Shown: in pieces, positions 41,938 to 43,498 of the stretch
Numbering within the stretch: the first letter of the stretch is position 1
Layout of the letters: each line of letters opens with the position of its first letter
NCBI GenBank assembly: GCA_964593455.1
Contig: CAZQHK010000037.1
Location: 1 to 43,498 of the forward strand
Reading direction: 5' to 3'
Length of the DNA: 43,498 nt
Source: CAZQHK01 sp964593455
GTDB lineage: Bacteria; Muiribacteriota; CAYSPT01
The notes under the pieces: model-generated
What the model was told of the DNA's origin: nothing
The model's input: the letters and a program-made list of their open reading frames with translations, nothing else
Databases searched by the model: none
Made by a program: the position numbers and the translations under genes

Positions 41938-43191
41938 TTAACCACCGCTCAGTTCATTTACCAGTTCGACAAACCGAAGCCTGTTAGCGGCGGGAACCAC
42001 CGCTGACGCGGCCACCTTGTGCCCGTCACCATACCCCCCGCACTGCGTCCCGGCACCGGCGAAAAGATCGTTGAGTGAGGAAGCTTTTCCAGACAGAATG
42101 GATTCTGCTTTTCCGGGAGCCACTCGGCCTGAAAATTTGACTTGATCGGTCCCCAGACTCCCCACGCCGGGCACTTCTGGATTCAACGACACGGACGCCA
42201 GGAGATAACACTTCCCGTCAACCGCGGGGATGTCTCGCCGGGAGAGCCCGGAAAGATAACTTCCGATTACTTTTGCCCCGAGACCATTCAAAGCGAAGTC
42301 GGCGTGCAGGTATTGAACATTCCCGGTTCTAACCAGCCGTCCCCCGCATACCGCTTCATCGAGAAGCCGGAAAGCCTGCCGGCGTTTTGTATCGACCTTT
42401 TCCAGAAAGGTCAGAGCTTCATCGGTATACCCGTCCCGGCATAGAGCCAAAGCCACCTCAACACCGCCCAGGTAATAGCCCACCGCACCACATGTCTCCA
42501 GGTCGGAAAACGCTTTTGACAACGCCACCCAGTCGTTACCCAACCGAACCTGCCCGGTTCTCCAGGCCGACCTGTCTACATGTTGAACCAACCCCAAAGA
42601 GTGTGCCAGGTCATAAAGCACGGCATTCACTCCCCTGAGCGGGCCGGGAATCTCGAACCCGCCCACTACCGCCAGCGGTACCAGGTCACGATTTTCCGCT
42701 GAGAGATAAACCGCCAACAGAAAACAGGTAGCGGCACCCGATATATCCAGGCTTCCCGATAAACCATGGAGCTCTCCGTTAACATTGAGAACAGATCCGG
42801 ATGGCGACGGCCCGGTCAGGTGATGATCGACGATAACGGTAATACCAGAAACCTGCTCAGTGGCACAGGAAATGTCTTTAATATAAGCGCTTCCCAGGTC
42901 GCCGTAAACAACAAGATCGTGTTGTTTTCCATGTATAACGGGGATGAGGACCGGATACGGTTTTTCCAGGGAACACGTCACTACCTTATAACCGGCCCGG
43001 GTAAAAGCGGCCGTCAGAATAGCTCCCGAAGTAATCCCGTCTGAATCGTTGTGATGTATCACCCGGACCACGCCACCGGGACCGGCTTTCGTCTTCACTA
43101 CCGCAGCTGCTTCAGCGAACACCTTCCGGAACGAATCCGGAATATTCAATTTTTCCAACAAATCATCTTTCATTTCACTAGAGTCTATCAT
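41938..43191 (-). CDS. DHH-family phosphoesterase (RecJ-like)
   Basis: A 417-residue protein with the DHH superfamily metal-binding motifs: HHNDSDGITSGAIL (D49, D51), VVYGDLGSAY (D98) and VIVDHH (122-124), followed by a glycine-rich C-terminal domain (GAGTQCGGYGDGHKVAASA) like the DHHA1 substrate-binding part. Members are exonucleases or small-nucleotide phosphodiesterases; it is shorter than canonical RecJ (about 570) and the archaeal-type RecJ/GdpP-like subgroups are possible. The start is ATG 43191 with GAGGAG nine bases upstream; the frame is open for 32 further codons, which run through a repeat-containing leader and look non-coding. Confidence 0.85.
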   Translation of the reverse strand: MIDSSEMKDDLLEKLNIPDSFRKVFAEAAAVVKTKAGPGGVVRVIHHNDSDGITSGAILTAAFTRAGYKVVTCSLEKPYPVLIPVIHGKQHDLVVYGDLGSAYIKDISCATEQVSGITVIVDHHLTGPSPSGSVLNVNGELHGLSGSLDISGAATCFLLAVYLSAENRDLVPLAVVGGFEIPGPLRGVNAVLYDLAHSLGLVQHVDRSAWRTGQVRLGNDWVALSKAFSDLETCGAVGYYLGGVEVALALCRDGYTDEALTFLEKVDTKRRQAFRLLDEAVCGGRLVRTGNVQYLHADFALNGLGAKVIGSYLSGLSRRDIPAVDGKCYLLASVSLNPEVPGVGSLGTDQVKFSGRVAPGKAESILSGKASSLNDLFAGAGTQCGGYGDGHKVAASAVVPAANRLRFVELVNELSGG

Positions 43192-43498
43192 ACTATCGAA
43201 CTCCTCAATTTCCAAAATATCACATCTCAATCTTAAAAATCTCCACCTCACTTTCCACGCTTCTTGCTTGAGGGGTGCTCCTCTCAACCCAGCACCTTAC
43301 CTCCCACAACAATGTCCTGCCCGTGATTACACCCTCTTTCCCACCCTCTGAATAGTGTAGAAAGTACATTTAGGAGGTGAGAGAGACAGGTAATTTTAGA
43401 TTTCTAATTTTAGAACCGCTTGATTTAGACAAAGTAATGTTATTTTTTGCTAAAGCTTCATTCCGAAGATGCCGATAGGAGTAATAGGGAAGAAAACA
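43192..43498. other. Leader region of the DHH gene to window end
   Basis: No gene seen. It carries the motif AAGCAAGAAGCGTGGAAAG on the minus strand (43251-43269), a hairpin TTGAGG..CTCAA just beyond it, and a GTGTAGAAAGT motif on the plus strand near 43366. AGGAGGTGAG at about 43373 could be a ribosome-binding site but no frame follows it. Confidence 0.5.

Noticed and set aside
43192..43287. 32-codon N-terminal extension of the DHH protein
   Set aside because: It runs through a hairpin and a motif shared with other leaders, and a good ribosome-binding site precedes the internal ATG at 43191.

Overview
The window looks like a piece of a draft chromosome from an uncultured, flagellated, diderm (Gram-negative type) bacterium. 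The evidence is a large predicted outer-membrane barrel protein, several secreted or periplasmic proteins, separate secD and secF genes, a FlgO/CsgG-like envelope protein and a very large flagellin. Housekeeping genes (secDF, pcm, xerD-like, rarA, fmdB-like, ugd) sit among many proteins I cannot name. One scaffold gap (100 N at 6420-6519) shows it is an assembly product. I cannot assign a phylum from the sequence alone. There are no tRNA or rRNA genes, no CRISPR array, and no phage or insertion-sequence transposase.

Layout. 1-4.9 kb (+): a glycan-biosynthesis run with an O-antigen ligase/polymerase-like protein, a WbqC-family protein, a PIG-L/LmbE deacetylase, and an unusual single-frame fusion of a WecA/MraY-like sugar-phosphate transferase to a DegT/StrS aminotransferase. 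4.9-9.2 kb (-): a giant flagellin gene interrupted by the N gap. The gap is flanked by a 55-bp duplication, and removing the duplicate plus the Ns restores one reading frame of about 1365 residues. Upstream, about 800 bp without genes holds two near-identical flagellar (sigma-28-like) promoters. 10-16.2 kb: an NAD-dependent epimerase (+), a radical SAM protein (-), a murein-hydrolase-like/beta-propeller secreted pair (+), and an ATP-grasp-like enzyme with a small membrane partner (-).

16.4-20.5 kb (+): a compact five-gene envelope operon behind a good sigma-70 promoter (small membrane protein, HAMP membrane protein, 686-residue HEAT-repeat protein, secreted protein, Cys-rich protein). 20.8-23.4 kb (+): secD-secF followed by a terminator. 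24.1-28.2 kb (-): xerD-like, pcm and a barrel protein as one operon. 28.5-30.5 kb (-): rarA and an fmdB-like zinc ribbon. 31-32.5 kb (+): a small DUF5989-like membrane protein and an SGNH hydrolase with a TPR insertion. 32.5-40.3 kb (-): a three-gene secretory cluster with a coiled-coil protein, a 1939-residue secreted giant and a FlgO/CsgG-like protein. 40.6-43.2 kb: ugd (+) converging on a DHH-family phosphoesterase (-).

The most interesting non-coding signal is a set of dispersed, highly structured intergenic elements. Two of them (14396-14533 and 23858-23996) share a 71-nt core of identical length with two GGA-loop hairpins, yet their closing arms differ completely in sequence while staying self-complementary. 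One hairpin in each matches the CsrA/RsmE-type binding consensus CANGGANG in the loop. A third element (30584-30851) carries two more GGA-triloop hairpins, and the flagellin ribosome-binding site also matches that consensus. Whether these are CsrA-sponge RNAs, REP-like palindromes or something else is not settled by the sequence.
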